NCBI RefSeq assembly: GCF_018687515.1
Contig: NZ_CP061294.1
Span: 1,674,001-1,738,000, forward strand
DNA from: Polynucleobacter sp. MWH-Spelu-300-X4
Lineage (GTDB): Bacteria; Pseudomonadota; Gammaproteobacteria; Burkholderiales; Burkholderiaceae
DNA: 64,000 nt
Direction: 5' to 3'
In this document: piece by piece, positions 55,883-64,000 of the stretch
Numbering within the stretch: position 1 is the stretch's first letter
Layout: each line of letters starts with the position of its first letter
Notes under the pieces: generated by a model
Database searches by the model: none
What the model saw: the letters and a program-made list of their open reading frames with translations, nothing else
Told to the model about the DNA's origin: nothing
Program-made: the position numbers and the translations under genes

Positions 55883-57055
55883 ATGGATATTACCCCTAGC
55901 CTAGAAGAAACGTCTCAAAGCCAGCTTTTGGCTCATAAAATTTCTCAAGAAATCAAAGCCCAAGCGGGCCATATTCCTTTTGCTAAGTATATGGAAATGG
56001 CGCTCTATACGCCAGGGTTAGGCTATTACTCGTCAGGAAAAACCAAGCTAGGTACTGCCGGAGACTTCACTACGGCACCAGAAATTAGCCCCTTATTTGG
56101 CTATACCCTTGTAGAGACATTAATCCCTATTTTTAATGAGCTAGAAAAAACAGGGGCACCACTACAAATTTTAGAGTTTGGAGCGGGTTCAGGCGCATTA
56201 GCCGAATCTGTTTTAGATGGCCTTCACCAAGCGGGCATCTCTATTGATGCCTATAACATCCTCGACCTATCTGCTGACCTCTCCAAGCGCCAACAAGAGC
56301 GCTTGAGCAATCGCAAAGAAAATATCCATTGGCTAAATCAACTTCCGACTGATTTTGTTGGAATCATATTAGCCAATGAGGTTTTGGATGCTATGCCTAT
56401 AGATATCGTTACTTTAAAAAATGGTGCCTGGCATTACCGTGATGTCACCATTGATCCATCCTCAACAAAAGATATTCGGTTTATGTTTTGCGATGGCGAA
56501 AAAATAAAAACCTCGTTATTGCCAGAGTCACTCCAAAAGCAATCTTTGCTAGACGGCTACACAACAGAAATTCATCAAAATGCGCAGGGTTGGGTTGCTA
56601 GTCTTGCCACATGCCTTAAAAAAGGCGCCTTACTTACCTTTGACTATGGGTTTCCTGGACATGAGTATTACCATCCTCAAAGAACCCAAGGCACATTAAT
56701 GGGCCACTATCGACATCATGCGATACAAGACCCTTTTTTCTACCCAGGCGTTTGCGACTTAACTGCTCACGTAGAGTGGAGCTCTATAGCTAACTCTGCA
56801 CATGCTGCTGGATTTAATTTATTGGGCTACACCAACCAAGCCAGCTATCTGTTGGATGCAGGCATTAGCCAATTAATGTTAGCAATGACAGACCCAAGTG
56901 ACACTTTGAAATTTATGCCTATATCAAACGCTCTTCAAAAATTACTTTCAGAAGCTGAAATGGGTGAGCTATTTAAAGTGATGTGCCTAGGCATTGATCT
57001 ACCATTTTCTGAGGGCGATCTACCTGGCTTTAGAGGCAGACCTAGAGCACTTTAG
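55883..57055 (+). CDS. SAM-dependent methyltransferase of the MidA/NDUFAF7 family
   Basis: 390 residues from the ATG at 55883, preferred because a start at 55799 would overlap the divergent SDR. Family blocks: HIPFAKYMEMALYTPGLGYY, LEFGAGSGALAESVL (SAM motif), LANEVLDAMPIDIV, FDYGFPGHEYYHPQR and LTAHVEW. In mitochondria the relative modifies an Arg of complex I subunit NDUFS2. A similar role here is inferred, not shown. Confidence 0.9.
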   Translation: MDITPSLEETSQSQLLAHKISQEIKAQAGHIPFAKYMEMALYTPGLGYYSSGKTKLGTAGDFTTAPEISPLFGYTLVETLIPIFNELEKTGAPLQILEFGAGSGALAESVLDGLHQAGISIDAYNILDLSADLSKRQQERLSNRKENIHWLNQLPTDFVGIILANEVLDAMPIDIVTLKNGAWHYRDVTIDPSSTKDIRFMFCDGEKIKTSLLPESLQKQSLLDGYTTEIHQNAQGWVASLATCLKKGALLTFDYGFPGHEYYHPQRTQGTLMGHYRHHAIQDPFFYPGVCDLTAHVEWSSIANSAHAAGFNLLGYTNQASYLLDAGISQLMLAMTDPSDTLKFMPISNALQKLLSEAEMGELFKVMCLGIDLPFSEGDLPGFRGRPRAL

Positions 57056-57075
57056 GTACTTGGTGCTTAGGCACC

Positions 57076-58197
57076 TTAAGCAAGGTCCTCTCCTGCCTTT
57101 ATCGCATTAACTCGAGCCTGCTGAATCGCCAACTTAATCATATCGCCTGCACCAGGGCCCGACTGAACTGATTTGGCAATATTCGCAACATCAACCGTTT
57201 TAGCAAGCTCATATGCTTTTTGCAGTGAAGATGTTTCACAAGGCACCAACCTCACAATCTCAAGTAGCTCCAAGAATCTTTCCGGCTTTCTCCAAACATC
57301 AATACGATCTAATATCGACAAAAGAATTTCTGCACTAGGAGATGCCTTGTAACGAGATAGTCCATCAACTAATTGATTTGTTAAAACAGCATAGTCTTTA
57401 CATTCAACTGTGGCGCTTAACTTAGCAGATAACTCTTCAATCAAGTTACTGTTTAAACCATGCAATAAAGCAGCGTAGCGTTGCGGCAATTTCATGCTCC
57501 GCTTAGCAGAAGCATCCAAATACTTAAAAAACTTTTCTGAATATCCAGAATCAAAAGCTCTCTCAAATAGTTCGCCATCAGCCCCACAAGATGCTAACGT
57601 CGTAAACATCTTAGACGGTTTCTCGGCACTCAGTCCTTTAACTAACTCTTGCCACACGCGCTCTTTAACTAATGCCTTTAGCTCTCCGCTCGTGCTAATT
57701 TTTTTCAGCAAATCTAATGTCTCTTGCGCAATTGAAAAATCAACAAATCTTGCAGCGAACCTAGCCACCCGCAAAACACGTAAAGGATCTTCCACAAAAG
57801 CCGGGCCAACATGTCTAAAAATTTTATTCTTGAGATCCGCTTGACCCCCATATGGATCAATCACAGGACCAACCAACTCGCCACGCTCATCAATCTCTTG
57901 TGCCATAGCATTGATTGTTAAATCTCGCCTGGCTAAATCTTGGGGAAGCGTAACTTCGGCATCGGCATGAAAAATAAAACCCTTATAACCTGGAGCTGTT
58001 TTTCTTTCCGTTCTTGCTAATGCATATTCGCTATTTGTAATGGGGTGCAAAAACACAGGGAAGTCTTGACCAACTGGTCTAAAACCTTTCTGAATCATTT
58101 CTTCAGGAGTCGACCCAACAACAACATAGTCGAGATCTTTGACAGGAAGCCCGAGCAACCTATCTCTGACTGCACCCCCAACAACATAAATCTTCAC
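57076..58197 (-). CDS. cca: tRNA nucleotidyltransferase (CCA-adding enzyme)
   Basis: 373 residues; it starts at a GTG (58197). The head has GGAVRDRLLGLPVKDLDYVV, with the catalytic carboxylates, and RRDLTINAMAQ. The body and tail follow. At the place of the HD-domain motif of E. coli Cca it reads RYAALLHGLNSN, so the second metal ligand is lost and the phosphohydrolase activity is unlikely. Convergent with the MidA-like gene. Confidence 0.93.
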   Translation of the reverse strand: MKIYVVGGAVRDRLLGLPVKDLDYVVVGSTPEEMIQKGFRPVGQDFPVFLHPITNSEYALARTERKTAPGYKGFIFHADAEVTLPQDLARRDLTINAMAQEIDERGELVGPVIDPYGGQADLKNKIFRHVGPAFVEDPLRVLRVARFAARFVDFSIAQETLDLLKKISTSGELKALVKERVWQELVKGLSAEKPSKMFTTLASCGADGELFERAFDSGYSEKFFKYLDASAKRSMKLPQRYAALLHGLNSNLIEELSAKLSATVECKDYAVLTNQLVDGLSRYKASPSAEILLSILDRIDVWRKPERFLELLEIVRLVPCETSSLQKAYELAKTVDVANIAKSVQSGPGAGDMIKLAIQQARVNAIKAGEDLA

Positions 58198-58217
58198 TTA
58201 GCTATATTCCAATCTCA

Positions 58218-60191
58218 TTAAGGCAACTCGGACAAGACCGCAGTCTTGGGAACCACAACACCTAAACGCTGCTTTAAAGATTGCGGCTTAGAACTTGATA
58301 ACGCAGCATAGTAATTAGCGTTGGCTAAAACATTCTTAACGTAGCCTCTTGTTTCATTAAATGGGATTGTTTCTGCAAAAATAGCCCCCTCAACAGGTCT
58401 AACTAATTTCTCTCGCCACGCCTTGGGCCTACCAGGACCAGCGTTATAAGCGGCAGATGCCAAAGCCCAAGAACCATCAAGATCTTGAAGCACCATATTC
58501 AAGTAATTGCTACCCAAGGTTAAATTGGTATGCATATCACTTAACTGAGTTACTTTGAAATTATTCATGCCAATTTTTTTGGCCACATATTTAGCAGTCG
58601 TAGGCATCACTTGCATCAAACCTGATGCACCAACATTAGATTTAGCCGACATGATGAATCTAGACTCTTGTCTAATCAAACCATATGCCCAATTAACATC
58701 TAATCCTATGTCATGTGCAATTGGAGATAAAGAATCCTTAAATGGTGTTGGGTAACGCAGGCTAAAGTCATGTTCAACCTTCGTCCTATCCGCTGTATTA
58801 ACTGCACGATCATATAAATTAATCCGTTTAGCATATTCAGCAGCAGCAATGAGTTGCTTATCTGTTAAACCCTTTAATTCCCAATTCCACTCTCTATTTC
58901 CCTCAAAACGAAGCCCCATGTCATAAAAACGAACAGCCCTCGCAAAACCTTTTTTTGCAGCCATTTGTTTAACGGTTGCTTCATCTGCCGACTGTTTTTT
59001 CGGGACATAAATAGGTAAGCCCAATTCTTCTCGAGACAATTGACCATAAAAATTAAATTGCTCCGATAACGCTTGGAATGTTTCTTTCGCAAGAGACTCA
59101 CCCCCCAATTCTTTTTGCGCGCGCGCAAACCAATATGACCACGCCGGATCACGTTTGCGAACACTTGGCGTCATAGTCTCAATAGACTCTTTGACCAACT
59201 TCCAGTCACCCTCTCTCAAAGCAACACGCACCTTCCACTCTTGAGATTCAGGTGATAAAAGTTGGTGATGCCCTTGCTCATGCTGTAAACGATAGGCCTT
59301 GATGGCATCTTTATCTAATTTTTTTGCCAAGAATTGGCCAATAACACCCCAAGCAGCGGCCGTATTTTCCCGACCGGTACGCCAAGCCTTTTTATCAAAA
59401 TCTTTAAATGCTTGATTAGGGTCCGTTCTGGCTTTACGAACAACATCGGCGATTGAGTCATCACCACCTGTTTTTTTTGCAAGCGTTTCCAAATTATTTT
59501 CTAAAGCAATTCTGCCAATTGCGGCAGCCTCAGATTTAGTAAGCCCGCCAGATTGAACTAATGATTGAACAAGCTCAGGGCAAGCCTCTCCAAAATACTG
59601 TGGGTCTAATAATGCATTTCTCGCATCCACACCAATTTTTTTAGCATCCTCCCCCTTAGCAAGCTTTGATTGCATGGCATAGCACTTCACCTGGGTGTCA
59701 TCGTCCAAGACAAACTGGGCATATTCTCGATCAAATACACTCCAAGCCTTCCTTTTGCCAAGCGATAGTAGCCAATCATTCCTTAGTCGATCAGCAATAG
59801 CGCTACCTGCATGAACTCTTAAAAAACCCTCAACAGCGGCATCCATTGAAGCATCAGCCTTAATTTGTCCGCCTTTGTCATAAAGCTGTGGCTTTAATTG
59901 AAAGTAAATAACATAGTCAGCCAAATCGTGGTCCTCTAATTTAGGAACCAATGCATTTACTCGAGCGGCATCATTATTTTTAGCCGCCTCTCTTAATTCA
60001 ACAAATAAACGATCTCGCTCGCTAAGAGATTTATCTGGCTCTATCTTTTTTGTAGATTTAACTGGGCCATTAGAGCCACTTTTCACTTTAGAAAAACCAG
60101 GTGCGGAAACAACCACAAGCCCCACAAAAGTGGCTATCAATAATTTATTTAGAACTTTCATATTTTTTCGATGTAGCATATCCCTAATCAT
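58218..60191 (-). CDS. Soluble lytic transglycosylase
   Basis: 657 residues with an N-terminal signal peptide, a large helical U-shaped domain (to about 470) and a C-terminal SLT domain. The catalytic Glu is in GLIRQESRFIMSAKSNVGAS, followed by GLMQVMPTTAKYVAKK and LASAAYNAGPGRPKAWR. It cleaves peptidoglycan in the periplasm (Slt70 type). An alternative start at 60161 would place the signal peptide at the very N-terminus. Confidence 0.92.
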   Translation of the reverse strand: MIRDMLHRKNMKVLNKLLIATFVGLVVVSAPGFSKVKSGSNGPVKSTKKIEPDKSLSERDRLFVELREAAKNNDAARVNALVPKLEDHDLADYVIYFQLKPQLYDKGGQIKADASMDAAVEGFLRVHAGSAIADRLRNDWLLSLGKRKAWSVFDREYAQFVLDDDTQVKCYAMQSKLAKGEDAKKIGVDARNALLDPQYFGEACPELVQSLVQSGGLTKSEAAAIGRIALENNLETLAKKTGGDDSIADVVRKARTDPNQAFKDFDKKAWRTGRENTAAAWGVIGQFLAKKLDKDAIKAYRLQHEQGHHQLLSPESQEWKVRVALREGDWKLVKESIETMTPSVRKRDPAWSYWFARAQKELGGESLAKETFQALSEQFNFYGQLSREELGLPIYVPKKQSADEATVKQMAAKKGFARAVRFYDMGLRFEGNREWNWELKGLTDKQLIAAAEYAKRINLYDRAVNTADRTKVEHDFSLRYPTPFKDSLSPIAHDIGLDVNWAYGLIRQESRFIMSAKSNVGASGLMQVMPTTAKYVAKKIGMNNFKVTQLSDMHTNLTLGSNYLNMVLQDLDGSWALASAAYNAGPGRPKAWREKLVRPVEGAIFAETIPFNETRGYVKNVLANANYYAALSSSKPQSLKQRLGVVVPKTAVLSELP

Positions 60192-60220
60192 GCCTTATTT
60201 TTCATATTTTTGAACCCCCC

Positions 60221-60787
60221 GTGAAAACTTTCAACGCCTTAAGACAAGAGTTATTGGAAAAGAGACTGGCTCTGAGTCATCACGCAGAGCTTCACCAGTC
60301 ACTTGAAAAAATGCTTTCTGACTACTTGGCCACGCATAAAGTGAGCTGTCTTGGAATTTACTGGCCCATCAAAGGTGAGTTTGATCCCAGGCCTTGCGCA
60401 CTCGAGTGGGTGGAAAAATCCGCATCTAGAAAACTGGCCTTACCAATTGTTACTGTTGGAAAACCTTTGACATACGGCACATGGGAGCAAGATACAACGC
60501 TTGTAAAAGGCCACGCGTCTATTCCAGAACCTCTCCTTGGAGAATCTTCTAAAGAAATCATCCCAGATTTGCTTTTGTTACCTTGCTTAGGTTGGTCTTA
60601 TCAAAACAATCAGTTTTGGCGTATTGGATACGGCGGAGGCTACTATGATCGAACCTTAGAACGCTATGCCCAACTTCAATTGCCCACCAAGGCTCTTGGC
60701 TTAGCATTTAAGGCGCAAGAAGTAAAAGAGGGCGACTGGCGCCCTCAAACCCATGATCACCCACTGAGTGATTTGCTAAAAGCTTAA
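60221..60787 (+). CDS. 5-formyltetrahydrofolate cyclo-ligase
   Basis: 188 residues from a GTG at 60221. It converts 5-formyl-THF to 5,10-methenyl-THF with ATP. Motifs: WPIKGEFDPRP in the N-half and WRIGYGGGYYDRTLE near the end. Divergent from slt by 29 bases and convergent with metF, one folate enzyme facing another. Confidence 0.93.
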   Translation: MKTFNALRQELLEKRLALSHHAELHQSLEKMLSDYLATHKVSCLGIYWPIKGEFDPRPCALEWVEKSASRKLALPIVTVGKPLTYGTWEQDTTLVKGHASIPEPLLGESSKEIIPDLLLLPCLGWSYQNNQFWRIGYGGGYYDRTLERYAQLQLPTKALGLAFKAQEVKEGDWRPQTHDHPLSDLLKA

Positions 60788-61615
60788 TCAAACCAAGTTC
60801 AAATTTTTAGCAATCTGAATAGTTGTTTCAGCTTGATTTAAGCTATAAAAATGCAGCCCGGGAGTTCCAGCGCTACGCAATTGATCACATAAATCCGTCA
60901 CAACATCTAAACCAAATGATTTGATAGATGCAACATCATCACCAAATGCTTGCAGTCTCAAACGAATCCAACGAGGAACCTCTGCTCCACAAGCCTCTGA
61001 GAAGCGCAATAATTGCGTGCTATTAGTAATCGGCATGATCCCTGGAACAATCGGCTGCGTCACGCCAACCTTACCCGCCTCTTCCACAAATTTGAAATAA
61101 GCATCGCTATTAAAAAAATACTGTGTGATAGCTGAGTTGGCGCCTGCTTTCATTTTGTTGGCAAATCTCAAAATATCATCATTCATTGATTTAGCCTGTG
61201 GGTGCATCTCAGGGTAAGCAGCTACCTCAATATGAAAATGATCCCCAGTTTCAGCACGAATAAAACTCACCAATTCATCCGCATGATGAAACTCGCCGTA
61301 TTGCCCCATACCTGAAGGCAAATCGCCACGCAGAGCCACGATTCGCTTAATACCTATCGATTTATATTGGGCTAGCAAATCGCGCACATTACCTTTTGAG
61401 CTGCCAACACAAGACAAATGAGGCGCAGCTGCTTCTCCGGCTTCATGTATTTCTTTAACGGCCGACAAAGTTCCATCTTGTGTCGAACCACCAGCACCAA
61501 AAGTTACAGAGAAAAACGCTGGCTTGAGCGTTGCCGCCAACTGCTCGCGCACGGCACGCAGCTTAGCCGCGCCCTCTACGGTCTTAGGTGGGAAAAACTC
61601 AACGCTCAATTCCAT
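60788..61615 (-). CDS. metF: 5,10-methylenetetrahydrofolate reductase
   Basis: 275-residue FAD enzyme giving 5-methyl-THF for methionine synthase. SVEFFPPKT at the N-terminus, VTFGAGGSTQDGTL, LRGDLPSG and EVAAYPEMHPQAKS are family blocks, and NSAITQYFFNSDAYFKFV is the folate-site strand. It lies 17 bases after ahcY, so both are controlled by the riboswitch leader. Confidence 0.97.
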   Translation of the reverse strand: MELSVEFFPPKTVEGAAKLRAVREQLAATLKPAFFSVTFGAGGSTQDGTLSAVKEIHEAGEAAAPHLSCVGSSKGNVRDLLAQYKSIGIKRIVALRGDLPSGMGQYGEFHHADELVSFIRAETGDHFHIEVAAYPEMHPQAKSMNDDILRFANKMKAGANSAITQYFFNSDAYFKFVEEAGKVGVTQPIVPGIMPITNSTQLLRFSEACGAEVPRWIRLRLQAFGDDVASIKSFGLDVVTDLCDQLRSAGTPGLHFYSLNQAETTIQIAKNLNLV

Positions 61616-61632
61616 TTCATCTGTCCTTACTT

Positions 61633-63072
61633 TTAATAACGGTAAGTTTCAGGCTTATAAGGGCCTTCTTTGTTCACGCTAATGTATGCCGCCTGCTGAT
61701 CAGTCAACTCTGTTAATTGAGCATTTAGTTTTTTCAACTGCAAACGTGCAACTTTTTCATCTAAGTGCTTAGGCAAAGTATAGACACCTACCGGATACTT
61801 ATTCGTGCCAGCGGTAGTCCACAATTCGATTTGAGCAATTGTTTGATTAGCAAATGATGAACTCATCACGTAGGAAGGGTGGCCTGTGCCGCAACCCAAA
61901 TTAACTAAGCGGCCCTTAGCCAAAACAATAATTCGTTTTTCTGGTTGGCCATTGCTTGCTGGGAAAATAACATGATCTACTTGAGGCTTGATCTCTTCCC
62001 ATTTGTATTTTTCAATACCGGCAATATCAATTTCGTTATCAAAGTGGCCGATGTTACAAACAATCGCCTGATCTTTCATCTTAGCCATATGATCATGTGT
62101 AATCACATGATAGTTACCAGTTGCCGTAACAAAAATATCAGCTTTATCAGCAGCGTAATCCATGGTCACAACGCGATAACCTTCCATTGCTGCTTGTAAT
62201 GCGCAAATAGGGTCAACCTCTGTTACCCAAACCTGGGCTGATAAAGCGCGCAAGGCTTGAGCAGAACCCTTACCTACGTCACCATAACCAGCAACAACAG
62301 CAACCTTACCAGCCACCATTACATCTGTAGCACGCTTGATACCGTCTACCAACGATTCTCTACATCCGTATAAGTTATCAAATTTACTCTTTGTTACTGA
62401 ATCATTAACGTTAATTGCTGGAAACTTTAAATCGCCTTTAGCGTGCATTTGATATAAACGATGCACGCCTGTTGTTGTCTCTTCTGTAACACCTTTAATT
62501 TTTTCTAGGCGAACAGAATACCAAGTTGGGTCCACTTTTAATTTAGCTTTAATTGAAGCGAACAGTACTGTTTCTTCTTCACTAGTTGGATGATGCAAGG
62601 CTGACTGATCTTTTTCAGCTTTAGCACCCAAATGCAACAACATCGTAGCGTCACCACCATCATCCAAGATCATGTTTGAATAACCACCATCTTGCCATTC
62701 AAAAATGCGATGCGTAAATTCCCAGTACTGCTCTAAAGTCTCACCCTTGATTGCAAACACTGGCGTGCCATTTGCTGCAATTGCCGCAGCAGCGTGATCT
62801 TGTGTAGAGAAAATATTGCATGAGGCCCAACGCACATCAGCACCCAATGCCTCTAATGTTTCAATTAATACGGCCGTCTGAATCGTCATATGCAACGAAC
62901 CAGTAATGCGTGCGCCACGCAATGGCTGGCTGGCAGCAAATTCATCACGAATTGCCATTAAACCTGGCATTTCTGTTTCAGCAATAGCAATTTCTTTACG
63001 ACCCCAGGCCGCCAAAGAAATATCTGCGATTGCGCAATCTTGTGGAATAGTTAAATCAGTAGGTTTATTCAT
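61633..63072 (-). CDS. ahcY: Adenosylhomocysteinase
   Basis: 479 residues from the ATG at 63072, chosen because TTGGAG lies just before it (a GTG two codons upstream is the alternative). It splits SAH to adenosine and homocysteine, removing the inhibitor of methyltransferases. The NAD-binding motif is [30 protein letters not shown] and [25 protein letters not shown] blocks (here [17 protein letters not shown]) mark the substrate site. It sits behind an SAH riboswitch. Confidence 0.98.
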   Translation of the reverse strand: MNKPTDLTIPQDCAIADISLAAWGRKEIAIAETEMPGLMAIRDEFAASQPLRGARITGSLHMTIQTAVLIETLEALGADVRWASCNIFSTQDHAAAAIAANGTPVFAIKGETLEQYWEFTHRIFEWQDGGYSNMILDDGGDATMLLHLGAKAEKDQSALHHPTSEEETVLFASIKAKLKVDPTWYSVRLEKIKGVTEETTTGVHRLYQMHAKGDLKFPAINVNDSVTKSKFDNLYGCRESLVDGIKRATDVMVAGKVAVVAGYGDVGKGSAQALRALSAQVWVTEVDPICALQAAMEGYRVVTMDYAADKADIFVTATGNYHVITHDHMAKMKDQAIVCNIGHFDNEIDIAGIEKYKWEEIKPQVDHVIFPASNGQPEKRIIVLAKGRLVNLGCGTGHPSYVMSSSFANQTIAQIELWTTAGTNKYPVGVYTLPKHLDEKVARLQLKKLNAQLTELTDQQAAYISVNKEGPYKPETYRY

Positions 63073-63077
63073 TTGCA

Positions 63078-63105
63078 CTCCAAGCTAGTAAAGAAGATCT
63101 TGGAG
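63078..63105 (-). promoter_or_regulatory. Inverted repeat covering the ahcY ribosome site
   Basis: On the minus strand CTCCAAG (63105 to 63099 side) and CTTGGAG (63084 to 63078) can form a seven-base stem with a 14-base loop. The 3' arm contains the GGAG ribosome site of ahcY. If formed it would hide that site. Confidence 0.4.
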
Positions 63106-63108
63106 AGC

Positions 63109-63150
63109 AAAAAAAAGCTCGCCAACCAATCACTTCTCAGGTTAGCGAGC
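63109..63150 (-). terminator. Intrinsic terminator acting as the riboswitch expression platform
   Basis: Minus strand: GCTCGCTAACC, a loop, then GGTTGGCGAGC (one G-U pair) and T8. The first arm (63150 to 63140) shares four bases with the 3' strand of aptamer helix P1, so aptamer folding and terminator folding are mutually exclusive. Confidence 0.9.
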
Positions 63151-63230
63151 GTCGTTGCTAAAGGCTAATGCCTCCCTCTAAGCCTAGGGTACTTGGTTGA
63201 ACCAAATACCTCGCAACGCTCCTTAGAGGT
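63146..63230 (-). promoter_or_regulatory. SAH riboswitch aptamer upstream of ahcY-metF
   Basis: The minus strand shows the conserved SAH-riboswitch order: AAGGAGCGTTGCGA, an internal hairpin GGTAtTTGG...CCAAgTACC, CCCTAGGCTTAGAGG, then GCAACGACGCTC. CCTCTAAG (63229-63222) pairs perfectly with CTTAGAGG (63182-63175) as the pseudoknot helix, and GAGCG/CGCTC plus TTGC/GCAA form P1. These match the Ralstonia-type aptamer. Ligand binding should prevent the downstream terminator, turning ahcY-metF on when SAH rises. Confidence 0.95.
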
Positions 63231-63238
63231 TTTGAAAA

Positions 63239-63244
63239 ATTATA
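63239..63244 (-). promoter_or_regulatory. Predicted -10 box for ahcY inside the metK stop region
   Basis: On the minus strand TATAAT overlaps the metK stop codon, and the expected start (about 63232) lies just before the aptamer. The -35 region within the metK end is poor, so a dedicated promoter is possible but not proven. Otherwise the leader is transcribed from metK. Confidence 0.4.
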
Positions 63245-64000
63245 AACCAGCAGCAGCTTTTAATGCCGCAGCCTTATCCCTTGCTTCCCATGTGAACTCA
63301 GGCTCTTCACGACCAAAGTGACCATAAGCGGCAGTTTTACGATAAATAGGACGTAAAAGATTTAGCATCTTAACGATACCTTTTGGCCTTAAATCGAAGT
63401 GAGTGCGCACCAACTCAGCAATTTTCTCATCAGAAATCTTGCCCGTACCAAAAGTGCTAACCATCACAGACGTTGGTTGAGCCACACCAATCGCATAAGA
63501 AATCTGCACCAAACACTTACTTGCTAAACCTGCCGCAACAATATTTTTAGCGACATAGCGACCAGCATAAGCCGCAGAACGGTCTACCTTAGATGGATCC
63601 TTGCCTGAAAACGCGCCACCGCCATGGGGAGCGGCACCACCGTATGTATCAACAATAATCTTACGTCCTGTTAAACCACAGTCACCTTGCGGGCCACCAA
63701 TAACGAAACGACCAGTTGGGTTCACCAAGTATTTAATCTCGCCCTTAATCAGTTCTTTTGGAAGAACTGGCTTAATAATTTCCTCGATAACCGCTTCGCG
63801 AAGTGTGTCTAAGCCAATATCTGGTGAATGTTGCGTTGATAAAACAATCGTATCAATTGAATCCGGCTTACCGTCTACATAACGCAAAGTTACTTGAGAC
63901 TTTGCATCTGGACGCAACCAATTTAAACGGCCATCACGTCGTAAGTCTGCTTGACGCTCCACTAAACGGTGTGACAAATGAATTGGCAAAGGCATCAACT
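63240..64000 (-). CDS. metK: S-adenosylmethionine synthetase (partial, N-terminus outside window)
   Basis: Only the C-terminal 252 or so residues are in the window. [26 protein letters not shown] is typical (phosphate-binding region), then [32 protein letters not shown] with the metal and nucleotide-site residues, and the C-terminal block ends [11 protein letters not shown]. It makes SAM from methionine and ATP. It stops 10 bases before the SAH riboswitch and shares the strand with ahcY-metF. Confidence 0.95.
   Translation of the reverse strand, partial: LMPLPIHLSHRLVERQADLRRDGRLNWLRPDAKSQVTLRYVDGKPDSIDTIVLSTQHSPDIGLDTLREAVIEEIIKPVLPKELIKGEIKYLVNPTGRFVIGGPQGDCGLTGRKIIVDTYGGAAPHGGGAFSGKDPSKVDRSAAYAGRYVAKNIVAAGLASKCLVQISYAIGVAQPTSVMVSTFGTGKISDEKIAELVRTHFDLRPKGIVKMLNLLRPIYRKTAAYGHFGREEPEFTWEARDKAAALKAAAGL

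Noticed and set aside
57062..57075. GGTGC-TTAG-GCACC hairpin between the MidA-like gene and cca
   Set aside because: The stem is only five bases with no T-run; in the 20-base gap it may simply be chance, so it was not listed as a terminator.

Overview
The window reads as a compact, AT-rich betaproteobacterial chromosome of the order Burkholderiales, most like Polynucleobacter or a close relative. The evidence is the caa3/aa3 oxidase locus order (ctaC-ctaD-small ORF-ctaG-DUF2970-ctaE ... SURF1-ctaA-ctaB-SCO), the metH split into two genes, the SAH riboswitch on ahcY, the proteobacterial-type gshA-gshB pair joined to a regulatory PTS, and the TorF porin-glnK-amtB cluster. Coding density is very high, many neighbouring genes overlap by 1-4 bases, and no gap exceeds 300 bases. 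I see no rRNA, tRNA, insertion sequence, prophage or CRISPR array. The organism assignment is inference from gene content, not from a marker gene.

Layout. 1-4.5 kb: an M16 peptidase pair (partial at the left edge), then ftsY and rpoH on the other strand, with a perfect CIRCE operator before rpoH. 4.5-13.4 kb: the cytochrome c oxidase structural and assembly genes, mostly on the minus strand, with tandem Fnr-type boxes over the predicted ctaC promoter. 13.5-20.7 kb: a BioC-like protein, comF, trmL, gpsA, secB, grxC, a rhodanese, gpmA, a C-terminal processing protease and a MoeB/ThiF-like enzyme. 20.6-25.4 kb: gshA-gshB-EIIA(Man)-ptsH-ptsI, glutathione synthesis coupled to a PTS phosphorelay with no permease in view. 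25.5-28.2 kb: porin-glnK-amtB behind a clear sigma-54 promoter with NtrC-like half sites. 28.4-37.5 kb: ubiK, an MFS transporter, a lipoprotein and a thioredoxin-like lipoprotein, lipoate synthesis (DUF493-lipB-lipA), a ferredoxin, a VanZ protein, birA-coaX and hldE domain 2. 37.5-45.3 kb: a periplasmic glutathione peroxidase, dsbA, a SPOR protein, argS and the split metH. 45.4-50.5 kb: a PhaM-like protein, an MBL-fold hydrolase, carbonic anhydrase, an orphan Bug solute-binding protein, a nitronate monooxygenase and a PIN-domain gene broken by an in-frame stop. 50.5-64 kb: glmS, glmU, ttcA, folB, an SDR, a MidA-like protein, cca, slt, 5-FTHF cyclo-ligase and the methyl-cycle block metK-ahcY-metF.

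How the genes work together. The oxidase block encodes the subunits plus heme A synthesis (ctaB, ctaA), copper delivery (SCO, ctaG) and SURF1. metK, ahcY, metF and the split metH together form the activated-methyl cycle, and the SAH riboswitch ties ahcY-metF expression to SAH. The nitrogen block pairs an ammonium channel with its PII regulator. I did not find a convincing wholly new multigene system. The most informative finds are regulatory: CIRCE on rpoH, tandem Fnr boxes on ctaC, the sigma-54/NtrC-like region and the SAH riboswitch with its terminator. Small uncharacterised or broken genes come next.
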